Made by a program: the position numbers and the translations under genes. 64,000 bases of DNA from positions 16,115 to 80,114 of the forward strand of contig CANFPP010000004.1 of assembly GCA_947449005.1 (NCBI GenBank), written 5' to 3'. Below are positions 1-8,748 of this stretch, one piece after another (within the stretch, counting starts at the first letter, position 1; every line of letters begins with the position of its first letter). Source of the DNA: Holosporales bacterium (lineage in GTDB: Bacteria; Pseudomonadota; Alphaproteobacteria; Paracaedibacterales; CANFPP01). The notes below the pieces were generated by a model. It was not told where the DNA came from. It did no database searches and saw only the letters and a list, made by a program, of their open reading frames with translations.

Positions 1-587
1 TTGTGAAGTCTGCCAGCTGTATCAATCAATAAGATATCTGCATTTGCTTCTGTTGCTTTTTTTATTGATTCATAGGCGAGTGAAGCGGCGTCAGAGCCAG
101 TCATGGCAGTATAGACTGGGACATTCAATCGATCCCCCCAGATCTGTAGTTGTTCAACAGCAGCTGCTCGATAAGTATCGCAAGCTGCCATATGTACGCT
201 TAGACCTTGGTCAATCCACATTTTGGCAAGTTTACTGATTGTTGTAGTTTTTCCTGCACCATTAACGCCTATCACAAGAATGATTTGTGGTTTTTGATTT
301 ATGACAATTGGTTTTGCAACTGGTTCTAGGATTTTTTCAATTTCACTCGCTAGAAATTCTTTGATCTCTTCCTCTGTTACTTCTTTATTAAGTCTATTTT
401 TAGCGAGAAGATCTTTTAGGGCTTTTGCGGTTTCGACACCAAGATCGCTAGTGATGAGAAGATCTTCTAATTCGTCTAATGTTTCTTGATCAAGCTTGCG
501 ATGCGTTAAAATACTTTTAAGGCTATCTCCTAGACGTTCTGAAGACTTACTTAATCCCTGCTTGAGGCGTTTCCACCAACTAGACAT
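1..587 (-). CDS. ftsY: Signal recognition particle receptor FtsY (partial, C-terminus beyond window)
   Basis: SRP-receptor GTPase that docks ribosome-SRP complexes at the inner membrane. I translated it from the ATG whose complement is at 585-587. The product begins MSSWWKRLKQGLSKS, followed by the helical N domain. The G domain shows P-loop GVNGAGKTTT, the DTYRAAAVEQL motif and DTAGRLH, all diagnostic of SRP GTPases, and it runs off the window edge after about 195 codons. It lacks the long acidic A domain of E. coli FtsY, as is usual in alphaproteobacteria. The start overlaps the mtaB stop by 8 nt, so the two are translationally coupled, a common alphaproteobacterial order. Confidence 0.95.
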   Translation of the reverse strand, partial: MSSWWKRLKQGLSKSSERLGDSLKSILTHRKLDQETLDELEDLLITSDLGVETAKALKDLLAKNRLNKEVTEEEIKEFLASEIEKILEPVAKPIVINQKPQIILVIGVNGAGKTTTISKLAKMWIDQGLSVHMAACDTYRAAAVEQLQIWGDRLNVPVYTAMTGSDAASLAYESIKKATEANADILLIDTAGRLH

Positions 588-1863
588 TGAGAGAGCCAAT
601 CAGATGAGTAGCGTTTTTATCAGTCATCTTGACTTGAACAAGAGAATTAATTTGTATGTCTTCGCTGCTCTTCAAAATGACAGGGGCAAAATGGTTGGTT
701 TTACCGTGAATTTCTTGTGCAGAGACAGACTCAATCAGGATTTCTGTTGTTTTTCCAAGCCAGTTATCAAAAAAGCGACTTAAAGCTTGGTCTCCTGCTT
801 GGCGTAAAAGGCTAGCTCTCTCTTTAATTAAAGATTTTGCTAATTGTGGCATGCGGCTCGCTGGTGTTCCAGGACGTGAAGAGTAGGGGAAAACATGCAA
901 ATAGGTTAAATCACACTCTTCAATAATTTGATAGCCATTCAAAAACATTTCCTCTGTTTCCGTTGGAAAACCTGCAATTAAATCAGCGCCAAAAGCTACA
1001 TCAGGCCGCAAGTCACGTGCTTGCTTACAGAAATCAATGACGTCTTTTCGCAAATGACGACGCTTCATGCGCTTTAAAATCATATCATCTCCAGCCTGAA
1101 GGCTGATGTGTAAGTGCGGCATAAGACGAGGCTCTTCAGCAATCAAACGCCATAAATCTGGATCAATTTCAACAGGATCAAGCGATGATAATCGCAGGCG
1201 TTTAAGTTCGGGAACTAAGGCAAGCAGACGGCGAATCATTTGTCCAAGAGTTGGAGAACCAGGAAGATCAAGGCCGTAATCAGTAATGTCGACACCTGTT
1301 AAGACAATTTCCTGATACCCAGATTCCATTAATTTTCTAACCTGAGTCGTGATCTCACCAACAGCAACGCTTCGAGAATTTCCTCGGCCAAAGGGGATTG
1401 TGCAAAAGGTGCAACGATGATTGCAGCCGTTTTGAATTTGAACAAAGGCGCGAGATTTACCTTCAAAACCAGCGATTAAGTGTCCAGCCGTTTCTTTGAT
1501 GGACATAATGTCATTGACAGATACACGTAAGTGATCTGGATTTTGTAAATAACTTTCTAGCTTTAGCTTCTCTTCATTGCCAATGACACGCGTGACTTCT
1601 GGCATATCTGAATATTGTTTAGGATTGATTTGTGCGCCGCAGCCCGTGACAATGATCTGGGCATGAGGATTTTCGCGCCTCATTTTACGGATAGCCTGGC
1701 GTGCTTGTCGTTCTGCTTCTGAGGTCACAGCGCACGTATTGACAACGATAGCGTTGTTCAGCCCAGCCTTTTGGGCCAAGTCCTTTATGACTTCAGACTC
1801 ATAAGAGTTAAGCCGGCACCCAAAGGTAACAATTCGTGTTGTTTCAGAAAGAGTTGTATTCAT
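580..1863 (-). CDS. mtaB: tRNA N6-threonylcarbamoyladenosine (t6A37) methylthiotransferase MtaB
   Basis: Radical-SAM enzyme that converts t6A37 of tRNA to ms2t6A. The UPF0004 N-terminal domain has three cluster-binding cysteines (about C16, C44, C75; contexts FGCRLNSYES, VNTCAVT, VTGCGAQ). The radical SAM motif CNHRCTFC (about C147, C151, C154) is followed by the family signature GRGNSRS. A TRAM-like C-terminus ends in LIGSLNV. At 427 aa the length is normal. The absence of longer MiaB-type spacing and the GRGNSRS signature favour MtaB over MiaB or RimO. It lies immediately upstream of, and overlaps, ftsY. Confidence 0.93.
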   Translation of the reverse strand: MNTTLSETTRIVTFGCRLNSYESEVIKDLAQKAGLNNAIVVNTCAVTSEAERQARQAIRKMRRENPHAQIIVTGCGAQINPKQYSDMPEVTRVIGNEEKLKLESYLQNPDHLRVSVNDIMSIKETAGHLIAGFEGKSRAFVQIQNGCNHRCTFCTIPFGRGNSRSVAVGEITTQVRKLMESGYQEIVLTGVDITDYGLDLPGSPTLGQMIRRLLALVPELKRLRLSSLDPVEIDPDLWRLIAEEPRLMPHLHISLQAGDDMILKRMKRRHLRKDVIDFCKQARDLRPDVAFGADLIAGFPTETEEMFLNGYQIIEECDLTYLHVFPYSSRPGTPASRMPQLAKSLIKERASLLRQAGDQALSRFFDNWLGKTTEILIESVSAQEIHGKTNHFAPVILKSSEDIQINSLVQVKMTDKNATHLIGSLNV

Positions 1864-1895
1864 AGTTTATTATTTGGCAGTAAATACGACTTAAA

Positions 1896-2253
1896 TCAAG
1901 AAGTTTGCGAATAGGCATCTTCAATTTGTCTGTTGATGTCTTGGCATTCCTTTTGCAAGAGGCGAAGAATGCCTCCGCTCTTTAATAGGAATGCGCACGG
2001 ATTGTCGGAAGTGAGTTTTGTGATGGTTTCAGAATATCTCTTAAAAATATTTGCTCTTTCTTGTATGAGTCTTAGAATCAAATCTGATCTCGGAATTACT
2101 ATTGATCTTTCTGGAGGTGTCATAATTGATTCATGAAAATAGGTAAATACACTAGAATCTATTGCTACAAAATCATCTTCTGCGAAGCATGTTGCATGAT
2201 TGTTCATGATTTCTCTGATAACTGCTAAATCAAAAAATAAGTGGGATTCTGAA
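1896..2253 (-). pseudogene. Downstream fragment of a frameshifted secreted orphan protein
   Basis: From the G8 tract to 1896 the minus strand is open in one frame (SESHLFFDLAVIREI, then MNNHATCFAEDD and on to DAYSQTS). An isolated ATG at 2207 would give 103 aa, but that ATG has no convincing ribosome-binding site. The preceding codons remain open back to the homopolymer and continue the upstream reading frame if one C of the coding-strand C8 tract is removed. The joined product would be 310 aa. I recognise no domain; it is predicted helical and charged. It is either an OFF-phase contingency gene, a decayed gene, or a homopolymer sequencing error. Confidence 0.6.
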
Positions 2254-2829
2254 GGGGGGGGTCATAGAAAACACTCGATCCCAGGCAATTGAAAAATAGG
2301 GAGGAATAGTAGTGTTTGGCATGGTTTTACATTCATTTAGGTAAGAGACATACATCTCTTTGATAAGAGTTTCTATCGCTTCTTGATTTGAGTCTTGTTG
2401 GGCTTTTCTTAACTTAACGGCGAGAGTTACGTATCCTTTAATTTTACCTGTGATTATTTTAGAACAAGAATCTGCTGTTTGATTAATCAGTTGCGAGCGC
2501 TTTGATTCATAATTTGCTTGGTTAATATCAACCAGAGTCAGGGACCGATTTAACAAGCTCTCTCCCAAGCCTTTTAATTCAGCTATCTCAAGATATTCAA
2601 ATAATTTAGCTGTTTTTTCTTCGGCACTTCTTTGTTGTGACAATTCTTTGATGTTTTTTAAATTGTTACTGTCGATCACAATGCGTTGGCTAAGTGTAGC
2701 CAAAATTGTGTTTAATGCATTTGATGCAAACGTTCGAGGGGTTTCTGGATCTACAATTTCTGAACTGCTAGCTTCTACTTGTCCAGTATACAGTACGAAA
2801 AAGAGTAGAAGTATTTTATGAAAACGCAT
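2230..2829 (-). CDS. Secreted orphan protein, 5' part of a gene frameshifted at a poly-C tract
   Basis: The first 20 or so residues (MRFHKILLLFFVLYTGQVEA) form a clear Sec signal peptide with cleavage after VEA, so the product is exported. The remainder is a helical, Gln/Lys/Glu-rich sequence with no family I recognise. The last residues MTPPFRIPLIF come after an eight-C tract in the coding strand (2254-2261 on +). Dropping one C changes the frame to MTPPSESHLFF and fuses this ORF to the downstream fragment ending at 1896. The exact 933-bp in-frame total supports a single ancestral gene. Without the shift the protein is 199 aa. Confidence 0.65.
   Translation of the reverse strand: MRFHKILLLFFVLYTGQVEASSSEIVDPETPRTFASNALNTILATLSQRIVIDSNNLKNIKELSQQRSAEEKTAKLFEYLEIAELKGLGESLLNRSLTLVDINQANYESKRSQLINQTADSCSKIITGKIKGYVTLAVKLRKAQQDSNQEAIETLIKEMYVSYLNECKTMPNTTIPPYFSIAWDRVFSMTPPFRIPLIF
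2254..2261. repeat. G8 homopolymer (C8 in coding strand) at an intragenic frameshift
   Basis: Eight consecutive G on the + strand lie exactly where two minus-strand reading frames of a secreted orphan protein meet. Seven C in the coding strand would restore one 310-aa ORF. Such tracts are prone to slipped-strand mispairing, and also to sequencing error. Confidence 0.7.
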
Positions 2830-2952
2830 TGCACGCTTACCTTTTTAATTAAAATAATAAATTATTTTTAACTCATTATTTTAACATTTCTAATATCAAT
2901 GGGACATATCGTCAATACGATAAGCGCTTCTTTTAACAAGCCAGCTAAAAGT

Positions 2953-3660
2953 TTAATAGTTTATAATTTCAAGAAATGTATCAGCCTGGAGGCTTGCACC
3001 ACCAACAAGAACGCCATCAACATTGTCAATTGTAAGAATTGATGCAGCGTTTTTAGCATTTACAGATCCTCCATAAAGGATTTTGATACCAGTGCCAACA
3101 AAGTCTCTGATCTCTTTATGCATTTCGGCAATGTTATCTTCTGTTGCGCTCATGCCCGTTCCAATTGCCCAGATGGGTTCATAAGCAATAATGCAGGATG
3201 ATTTTGATTCAGGTAAACATTCACTTAATTGTTTGATTACAGTTGATATGGCCTGACCACTATTGCGGACTTCTAAGTTTTCGCCAATGCAGATGATAGG
3301 GGTGATATTGTTGTTAATTGCAGCAATAGCTTTTGCTTTGATAAGAGCATTGTTTTCATGATGATGAAGACGACGTTCTGAATGGCCAACAATTACAAAG
3401 CTACAACCCATTTCCTTTAAAAGACTCGCACTTACGTTACCTGTGAAGGCACCAGAAGGTTCGTGGTGACAATCCTGAGCGCCCAAATGCAACTGGGAGT
3501 CGCGCATAATATTGTGAGCAGCATGTAGCAGGGGGAAAGGAGGACAAATCACAATTTCACTTAAGGGGGATGTCTTTTTGTCAATAATTGGAGCTAGCAA
3601 TTTTTGCGTAAAAATAGCTGTTCCATTCATTTTCCAATTGGCCACAATAAGTTTTTTCAA
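2953..3660 (-). CDS. tpiA: Triosephosphate isomerase
   Basis: Glycolytic and gluconeogenic enzyme interconverting dihydroxyacetone phosphate and glyceraldehyde-3-phosphate in the cytosol. The catalytic residues are visible: N8 and K10 in ANWKMNG, H93 in VIVGHSERR, and E161 in AYEPIWAIGTG, plus the phosphate-binding LYGGSV and GVLVGGAS loops. At 235 aa it is slightly shorter than the usual 250 or so but complete. It stands alone, with 123 bp to the secreted orphan gene downstream and a 279-bp repeat-bearing gap upstream. Confidence 0.97.
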   Translation of the reverse strand: MKKLIVANWKMNGTAIFTQKLLAPIIDKKTSPLSEIVICPPFPLLHAAHNIMRDSQLHLGAQDCHHEPSGAFTGNVSASLLKEMGCSFVIVGHSERRLHHHENNALIKAKAIAAINNNITPIICIGENLEVRNSGQAISTVIKQLSECLPESKSSCIIAYEPIWAIGTGMSATEDNIAEMHKEIRDFVGTGIKILYGGSVNAKNAASILTIDNVDGVLVGGASLQADTFLEIINY

Positions 3661-3754
3661 CTTTGATCACTCCTATGATGATATTCTTGTTGATGTTATC
3701 ATCCTATTTTAACTAAAGTAATAAGAGTTTTTGTAACTGCTCATCATTTTATTT

Positions 3755-3825
3755 GAGATCCTGGTGTCAAGCGCCAGGATGACAGCGGAGGGGTAGAATG
3801 ACAGCCTCTCTTTAACTGTCATCCT
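3755..3825. repeat. Composite intergenic palindromic repeat (ATCCTGG core)
   Basis: 3758-3780 folds as a 9-bp stem (ATCCTGGTG against CGCCAGGAT, one G-U pair) around TCAAG. In addition AGGATGACAG (3776-3785) is a perfect inverted repeat of CTGTCATCCT (3816-3825). Variants of the ATCCTGG/CCAGGAT core recur at 12683-12705, 36698-36749 and 59292-59316, always between genes. Confidence 0.7.
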
Positions 3826-3939
3826 GAAAAGTAGGTGAGTCCAAGCTTCAGCTTGAATAACGAACCACTTATGCAGGATCTCTAACGGAAAGTTGAATGG
3901 TTACGAGTTTTTTTAACAGAACAATGTTGGTTAATTATT

Positions 3940-5841
3940 ATGATGCAATCTCTTCGAGATCAATCCGGTAAATGGTTTATTAAAGTACTCTTTGGCGCAA
4001 TAATTGCCAGCTTTGGGATCTTTGGTATTAGTGATTTTATTCGTGGCTATGGTGCGATGAAGCCTCTTGCTACTGTGGGGAAGCATTCTATTACTTATGA
4101 AGAATTTTCCCACAATGTTCAGCAGCAAACAGCACGTCTCCAGCAAGCGGCTAAAGGTAAACTAAGGCCTGATGATCTAAAGCAGCTAGGAATTCATCAT
4201 CAGATTCTCGAGCAATTAATTGATCAAGCTGTTATTGATCAAGAAGTTGGACGCCTTAAATTAGCGGTTTCTGATTCACTCGTGCGCAACCATGTTCACG
4301 CTATGCCTGCTTTCCGTAATGAAGCTGGCGTTTTTGATAAAGACTTGTTTAATCGAATTTTGCACAGCAATAATTTGACAGAAGCGAAATTTCTTTCTGA
4401 AATTCGCTCGTCTCTTCTTGATCACCAATTAATTGGAACTTTGTCAGCAGGAGTGATGTTACCTAAGTTTTACTTGGAAGCTCTTTTTCAAGGATTGGAA
4501 GAAAAAAGAGAGTTTGTAAGCGTTTCTATTCCTGCATCTAAGATGACTCTTAAGGCTGAACCAACAGAAGAAGAGCTCAAGGTTTATTTTGATCAAAACA
4601 AAGCTCAGTTTACGATTCCAGAGTATCGTGCCATTAGTCTTTTGCGACTTGATCCTAAAGCGATGCAAAAAAATATAATCATTACTCAAGAGGAAATTGC
4701 ACAGGAATACGAACGTAGGAAACCAGAGTTTACAGAACCCGAGAGACGTGCAGTTGGTCAACTAACTTATGCTACTGAAGAGTTAGCAAAAAAAGCTGTT
4801 GATCGTTTGAATATTGGTCGTCCAATGGCAGCGGCGGCGAGAGATGTTCCAGGCGGAACTTTCAAAGACCTTGGTACGTTGACTCATAATGAGTTACCCG
4901 AAAAAATTGTTGCACAAGTTTTCTCTCTTGCGGTTGGTAAAAACACAGGGGTTATTGAGGGAGCTTTGGGATGGCAAATTTATCAAGTTACTAAGATTGA
5001 GCACGAGACGACGAAGTCTTTAGAGGAAGTTAAGGGACAACTCGAGACTGATCTTCGTAGCTATAAACTTGGTGAATATCTCCATCAAACTAAAAATAAG
5101 ATTGAGGACGCTCTTGCTGGTGGCGCAACGCTTGCTGAGGTTACACAAACTTATGGATTGGTGATTGAGAAGATTCCTAGTGTTGATAATACCGGTTTGG
5201 ATGCGGCTAATAAACCAGTCTTAGCAATGATGGAGCCTGAACTGAGATCAAACGTTGTTGAGCAAGCTTTTGCAACGGCTGAAGGAATGGAAAGCCCCAT
5301 TACTGAAATTAAAGATGGATACGCTATTATTGTAAGAGTTGAGAAAGCTTTGCCGTCCTATGTGCCAGAGTTTGCTGAAGCGAAATCTAAAATTGCAAAA
5401 ACATGGACGGATGAAAAGCGTTTGCAGGCTGCTGGTGATTTGGCGCAAACGTTTATTAAAAATGTTAAGTCAGTCAATGATTTGGATAGTTTTGCAAAAA
5501 CTCATAAATTAGAATTAACGCAGTTGGCTCCATTTGGTCGTGCGGATGCTGATAAGGATGCTAAGATTCGCCAAGGATTTTCATCAGATATCTTGCGTCG
5601 GGCATTTATCTTAAAGCCTGGGCAGGCAGCTGCTAGTCCCAATCCTGATGGGTTTACAATTATTATGCTGAAAAGAGTCTTGCCGTTTAACATAGCCAAT
5701 CATACTGAAAAGTTTGAGATCTTTACAAAGAACATAAATGTAATGGCTCAAAAAGATCTTTTGGCATCGTATGTCCAAGGATTACGTCAGGCTTATAACG
5801 TTAAGATAAATCAAGAAGCTCTTAATAAAGCGATTGATTAA
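3940..5841 (+). CDS. ppiD: PpiD-like membrane-anchored periplasmic peptidyl-prolyl isomerase / chaperone
   Basis: Folding factor for outer-membrane proteins leaving the Sec translocon. The N-terminus MMQSLRDQSGKWFIKVLFGAII is the classical PpiD start: a short cytosolic segment followed by one transmembrane helix (about residues 13-35). A SurA_N-like chaperone region (about 40-230) and a parvulin (PpiC-type) domain at about 260-360, containing the TFKDLGTLTHNELPEKIVAQVFSL region, follow. A long helical C-terminal part completes it. At 633 aa it matches PpiD length (about 620). The parvulin core is degenerate, as in many PpiD proteins, so chaperone activity may dominate. ATG at 3943 is an alternative start. 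Confidence 0.88.
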   Translation: MMQSLRDQSGKWFIKVLFGAIIASFGIFGISDFIRGYGAMKPLATVGKHSITYEEFSHNVQQQTARLQQAAKGKLRPDDLKQLGIHHQILEQLIDQAVIDQEVGRLKLAVSDSLVRNHVHAMPAFRNEAGVFDKDLFNRILHSNNLTEAKFLSEIRSSLLDHQLIGTLSAGVMLPKFYLEALFQGLEEKREFVSVSIPASKMTLKAEPTEEELKVYFDQNKAQFTIPEYRAISLLRLDPKAMQKNIIITQEEIAQEYERRKPEFTEPERRAVGQLTYATEELAKKAVDRLNIGRPMAAAARDVPGGTFKDLGTLTHNELPEKIVAQVFSLAVGKNTGVIEGALGWQIYQVTKIEHETTKSLEEVKGQLETDLRSYKLGEYLHQTKNKIEDALAGGATLAEVTQTYGLVIEKIPSVDNTGLDAANKPVLAMMEPELRSNVVEQAFATAEGMESPITEIKDGYAIIVRVEKALPSYVPEFAEAKSKIAKTWTDEKRLQAAGDLAQTFIKNVKSVNDLDSFAKTHKLELTQLAPFGRADADKDAKIRQGFSSDILRRAFILKPGQAAASPNPDGFTIIMLKRVLPFNIANHTEKFEIFTKNINVMAQKDLLASYVQGLRQAYNVKINQEALNKAID

Positions 5842-5871
5842 TTATAAAGACTGATTGATGTGCTCATTGTG

Positions 5872-5895
5872 ATCTCTCCGTAAGGGCGGAGGGAT
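5872..5895. repeat. Hairpin between convergent ppiD and response-regulator genes
   Basis: 5872-5880 pairs with 5887-5895 (ATCTCTCCG against CGGAGGGAT, one G-U pair) around TAAGGG. It lies 30 bp past the ppiD stop and could act as a transcript-end hairpin, though no T-run follows. The adjacent stretch to about 5955 (CCGTCACTCCTTGCGAGCGA) looks repeat-like and supplies the last codons of the next gene. Confidence 0.5.
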
Positions 5896-5915
5896 CCAAG
5901 AGCTTTAGTGCTGCG

Positions 5916-6665
5916 CTATCCCGTCACTCCTTGCGAGCGATTGGGGAGGACCGCTGAGAGTGCCCAGTATTGTGCGAGTATATCCAAGTTATTTTGAAAC
6001 ACATCAAAATCAAATGTTTTACAAAGATAGCCAGCGGCGTGTGCTTTATAGCAAGAATGCATTTCTTTGAAATCAATGCTATTCGTTAAAATTATGACGG
6101 GAATATCAACTAAATTAGGGTCAGATTTCAGTTCATTAAGGACTGAGGTACCATCTTGCTTTGGCATATTTAGATCTAGTAAAATAAGATCTGGTCTTGG
6201 GAAATCTATATCTGTGTTTTCATTTCGTAAAAAACCTAGAGCTGCTATGCCATCGTGCATTGCAAGAAGATTAACGCTTACGGAGCATTCTTCGAATGCG
6301 CGGCGTGTTAATAACTGATCCGCCGCATCGTCTTCGATAAGCAGTATATTTAATGTGCTTTGCCGATCTGGAATAATAATGTTAGCGATGGGAGGTTCTG
6401 ATTTTTTCTGAAAATTTTCATAGCCTTGAAAAAAATAGCTGGGCTTAACATCCAGCAATAGTCCTAGATGGTATAGAATGGCCGTAGAAAGACGTGATTG
6501 AGCTGTTTCATACTTTTGAAGTTGTTGACGAGATAAATTAAGCTTTGCAGAAAGTTCTTCGAGTGTAAGCCCTCTTCTTAATCGTTTTTCGCGCAAACGC
6601 TTCCCAATATAATGATCAAGTTCATGATGGTTTTTGAGTGAATCTTCCTTGGTTTTAGTCTTCAT
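5916..6665 (-). CDS. XRE-type HTH - receiver domain fusion response regulator (cassette copy 1)
   Basis: Putative transcription-factor output of the adjacent kinase. Residues about 13-80 are a Cro/C1-type HTH (IGKRLREKRLRRGLTLEELS, then LNLSRQQLQKYE). Residues about 104-240 are a CheY-like receiver of the Rcp1 subtype: acidic pocket E111-D112-D113, phosphoacceptor D164 (ILLDLNMPKQDG), T194 and K216. DNA-binding N-terminal to REC is the reverse of the usual order. The start codon abuts the kinase stop with zero spacing, indicating one operon. A paralogue lies at 28499-29221. The final NRSQGVTG is absent from the paralogue and is encoded by repeat-like DNA. Confidence 0.9.
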   Translation of the reverse strand: MKTKTKEDSLKNHHELDHYIGKRLREKRLRRGLTLEELSAKLNLSRQQLQKYETAQSRLSTAILYHLGLLLDVKPSYFFQGYENFQKKSEPPIANIIIPDRQSTLNILLIEDDAADQLLTRRAFEECSVSVNLLAMHDGIAALGFLRNENTDIDFPRPDLILLDLNMPKQDGTSVLNELKSDPNLVDIPVIILTNSIDFKEMHSCYKAHAAGYLCKTFDFDVFQNNLDILAQYWALSAVLPNRSQGVTG

Positions 6666-8597
6666 CTATGCATCCTTATGTTTTGTTTTTGGTAATGTGA
6701 AGGTAAAATCACTGCCGCCTTCTGGATTAGATTTGACGTAAATATCGCCTCCATACATCTGTATAATTTTCTTGCATATTGAAAGACCAATTCCAGATCC
6801 TTCGTATTGGTATTGGTCTTTGGTATGGAGTCGTTTAAACATATCAAAAATGCCTTCTCGATATTTTTCATCAATACCAATGCCATTATCTTTGATGCTA
6901 AATTCCCAAAATTCTTTTTGCTCTGTGCTGGATATATCAATAACCAATGGACGCTCTGCACGAAATTTTAAAGCATTTTCAATGAGATTCATAAAAACTT
7001 GCATGATTTGTACCTTATCCCCAAGGATCGTAGGCATGTGTTTCGATCTAATGCATGCATTGGCTTCAAATAGTTTTAGCTCTAAGGCTTCTCGTACTTC
7101 TTCTAGGATTTTATTTATATCAATAAAACCATTTGGGCAACTATTTGAAGGTATTTTTGAGTAAACTAAAATTCCCTTAATCATAACATCCATACGGTCA
7201 AGGCCTTTTAATATGTGATGGACGTAGTCTTGTGATATATCATCAAAAATATCAGCATTACGGCGGAGTAAAAGTTGAATAAGGCCAGAAATTGTTCGTA
7301 GTGGTTCTTTTAAATCATGTGAACAAATATGTGCAAAACGTTCTAGTCCTTGGTTTGATAATGTTAAATTTTCAACCATTTTTTTAAGACGAAATTCTGT
7401 TTTTTTTCTATCAGTTATGATCTCTGAAAAGATAACAAGACCACCTATTTCGCCATCGGCTGTACGCCAGGGATGTATCTCACCAGTAATCCATAGGGGC
7501 GAACCATCAAGGGCTTCAATTTCTTCTTCAGTGCCTTTATGAATTTTTCCGTTTAAGCATTCCTTATGCAACTCTAGCCATTCTTTTTTAAGATTTGGGA
7601 AAAGCTCATAGTGAGATTTCCCTTTAAAGTCATAATCCTCACCAAAGCCGAATTCTCTACCCCATGCTTTGCTTGCGAATAGATACCGCATTTCAGTATC
7701 AAGCATAGCCACAGGTGTTGGGATTTGTCTAAAAAGGAGAGACACAATTTCATTCGTTTCAACACTTTTTCTTTCATGTTTTCTCAAACTGATTAGGTGC
7801 ATTGATGTTCCGATAATCGGGTCTAAGAAATTTAAGATAGAAGTATCAAACTGGAAGTTTCTCTCTAAAAAAATAACGGCGCATTTTTGAAAAGGGAGAG
7901 ATAAGTATATTCCAAGATAAGACAATTTTTCAGTATTTTGAATGTAATGATTGCTGTGTTTCAGTGTATCCACTACAAAATTTCTTTTTTCCTGATTAAA
8001 GTTATTGGCAGAAAATTTTTGAAAATTATTATAATCGCATTCTTCAGAAAATATAAAAAGATGGCCTTCAGATTTTGTTAGTGTTTGAAAGGAATTTAAT
8101 ATTACTGAAGATATTTCAGAAAGTGAGCAACCTTTAATGTAGTGCTCTTGAATACGTTTAATTTCATCGAATAGATGTTTGGATTCTAGATGTTCAGATT
8201 CTTTTTCTTTAATGTACGTTATGTCAGAGCATGTTCCAACCATGCGTAAAGGACGGCCTTCCACGCTGAATTCAATAACTTTTCCACGTATTAAAAACCA
8301 TCTCCAAGTTCCATCACGGCATTTTTTTCTGCTCTCAGAGATAAGGTAGGGGCCGTTACTTGAGTGAAATTTATCTAATGATTGTCTGGCGCGTTCAACA
8401 TCATCTGGATGGCAGATTTTAAACCATGCATCAATGCTCTGAACAAGATCTTCAGTGTCAAAGGCTAAGGTTTCTATTAAGTATGGACTTAATATAACAA
8501 TGTTCTTTTCAACAGCCCACTCAGCATAGCCAGGATCAGAAACTAAAGGAATATCGACTTCTTTGGGGCTGGAAATTATTGCTTCGTTTGTGGTCAT
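6666..8597 (-). CDS. Cytosolic multi-PAS sensor histidine kinase (cassette copy 1)
   Basis: Soluble sensor kinase; I see no transmembrane helix. The order is: a PAS_3/PAC module (about 20-130; WRWFLIRGKVIEF, GTCSDIT), a GAF-like or degenerate sensor region (about 140-275), a second PAS (about 285-400; PVAMLDTEMRYL), then HisKA with phospho-accepting H427 in SHDLKEPLR. The HATPase_c domain follows (N-box NLIENALKF, DNGIGI, GSGIGL). The HDLKEPLR H-box and Rcp1-like partner place it in the phytochrome-like kinase group. It is co-transcribed with the abutting HTH-REC gene. The paralogue at 29224-31407 shares the second PAS and kinase core but has a different sensor set. Confidence 0.92.
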   Translation of the reverse strand: MTTNEAIISSPKEVDIPLVSDPGYAEWAVEKNIVILSPYLIETLAFDTEDLVQSIDAWFKICHPDDVERARQSLDKFHSSNGPYLISESRKKCRDGTWRWFLIRGKVIEFSVEGRPLRMVGTCSDITYIKEKESEHLESKHLFDEIKRIQEHYIKGCSLSEISSVILNSFQTLTKSEGHLFIFSEECDYNNFQKFSANNFNQEKRNFVVDTLKHSNHYIQNTEKLSYLGIYLSLPFQKCAVIFLERNFQFDTSILNFLDPIIGTSMHLISLRKHERKSVETNEIVSLLFRQIPTPVAMLDTEMRYLFASKAWGREFGFGEDYDFKGKSHYELFPNLKKEWLELHKECLNGKIHKGTEEEIEALDGSPLWITGEIHPWRTADGEIGGLVIFSEIITDRKKTEFRLKKMVENLTLSNQGLERFAHICSHDLKEPLRTISGLIQLLLRRNADIFDDISQDYVHHILKGLDRMDVMIKGILVYSKIPSNSCPNGFIDINKILEEVREALELKLFEANACIRSKHMPTILGDKVQIMQVFMNLIENALKFRAERPLVIDISSTEQKEFWEFSIKDNGIGIDEKYREGIFDMFKRLHTKDQYQYEGSGIGLSICKKIIQMYGGDIYVKSNPEGGSDFTFTLPKTKHKDA

Positions 8598-8748
8598 GTT
8601 TTGTCACCTCAAACTGCAAAATATTAATTGTATTCCTTATAGCAAAATTAACTTTTCCCTGCTAGGTAAAATTTGTAATAAATTCTTTATTAACTGTCAA
8701 AAGAAGAGGCGAGCTACCACTTCCTTATATAATCAAGGTCTTTTTCTA

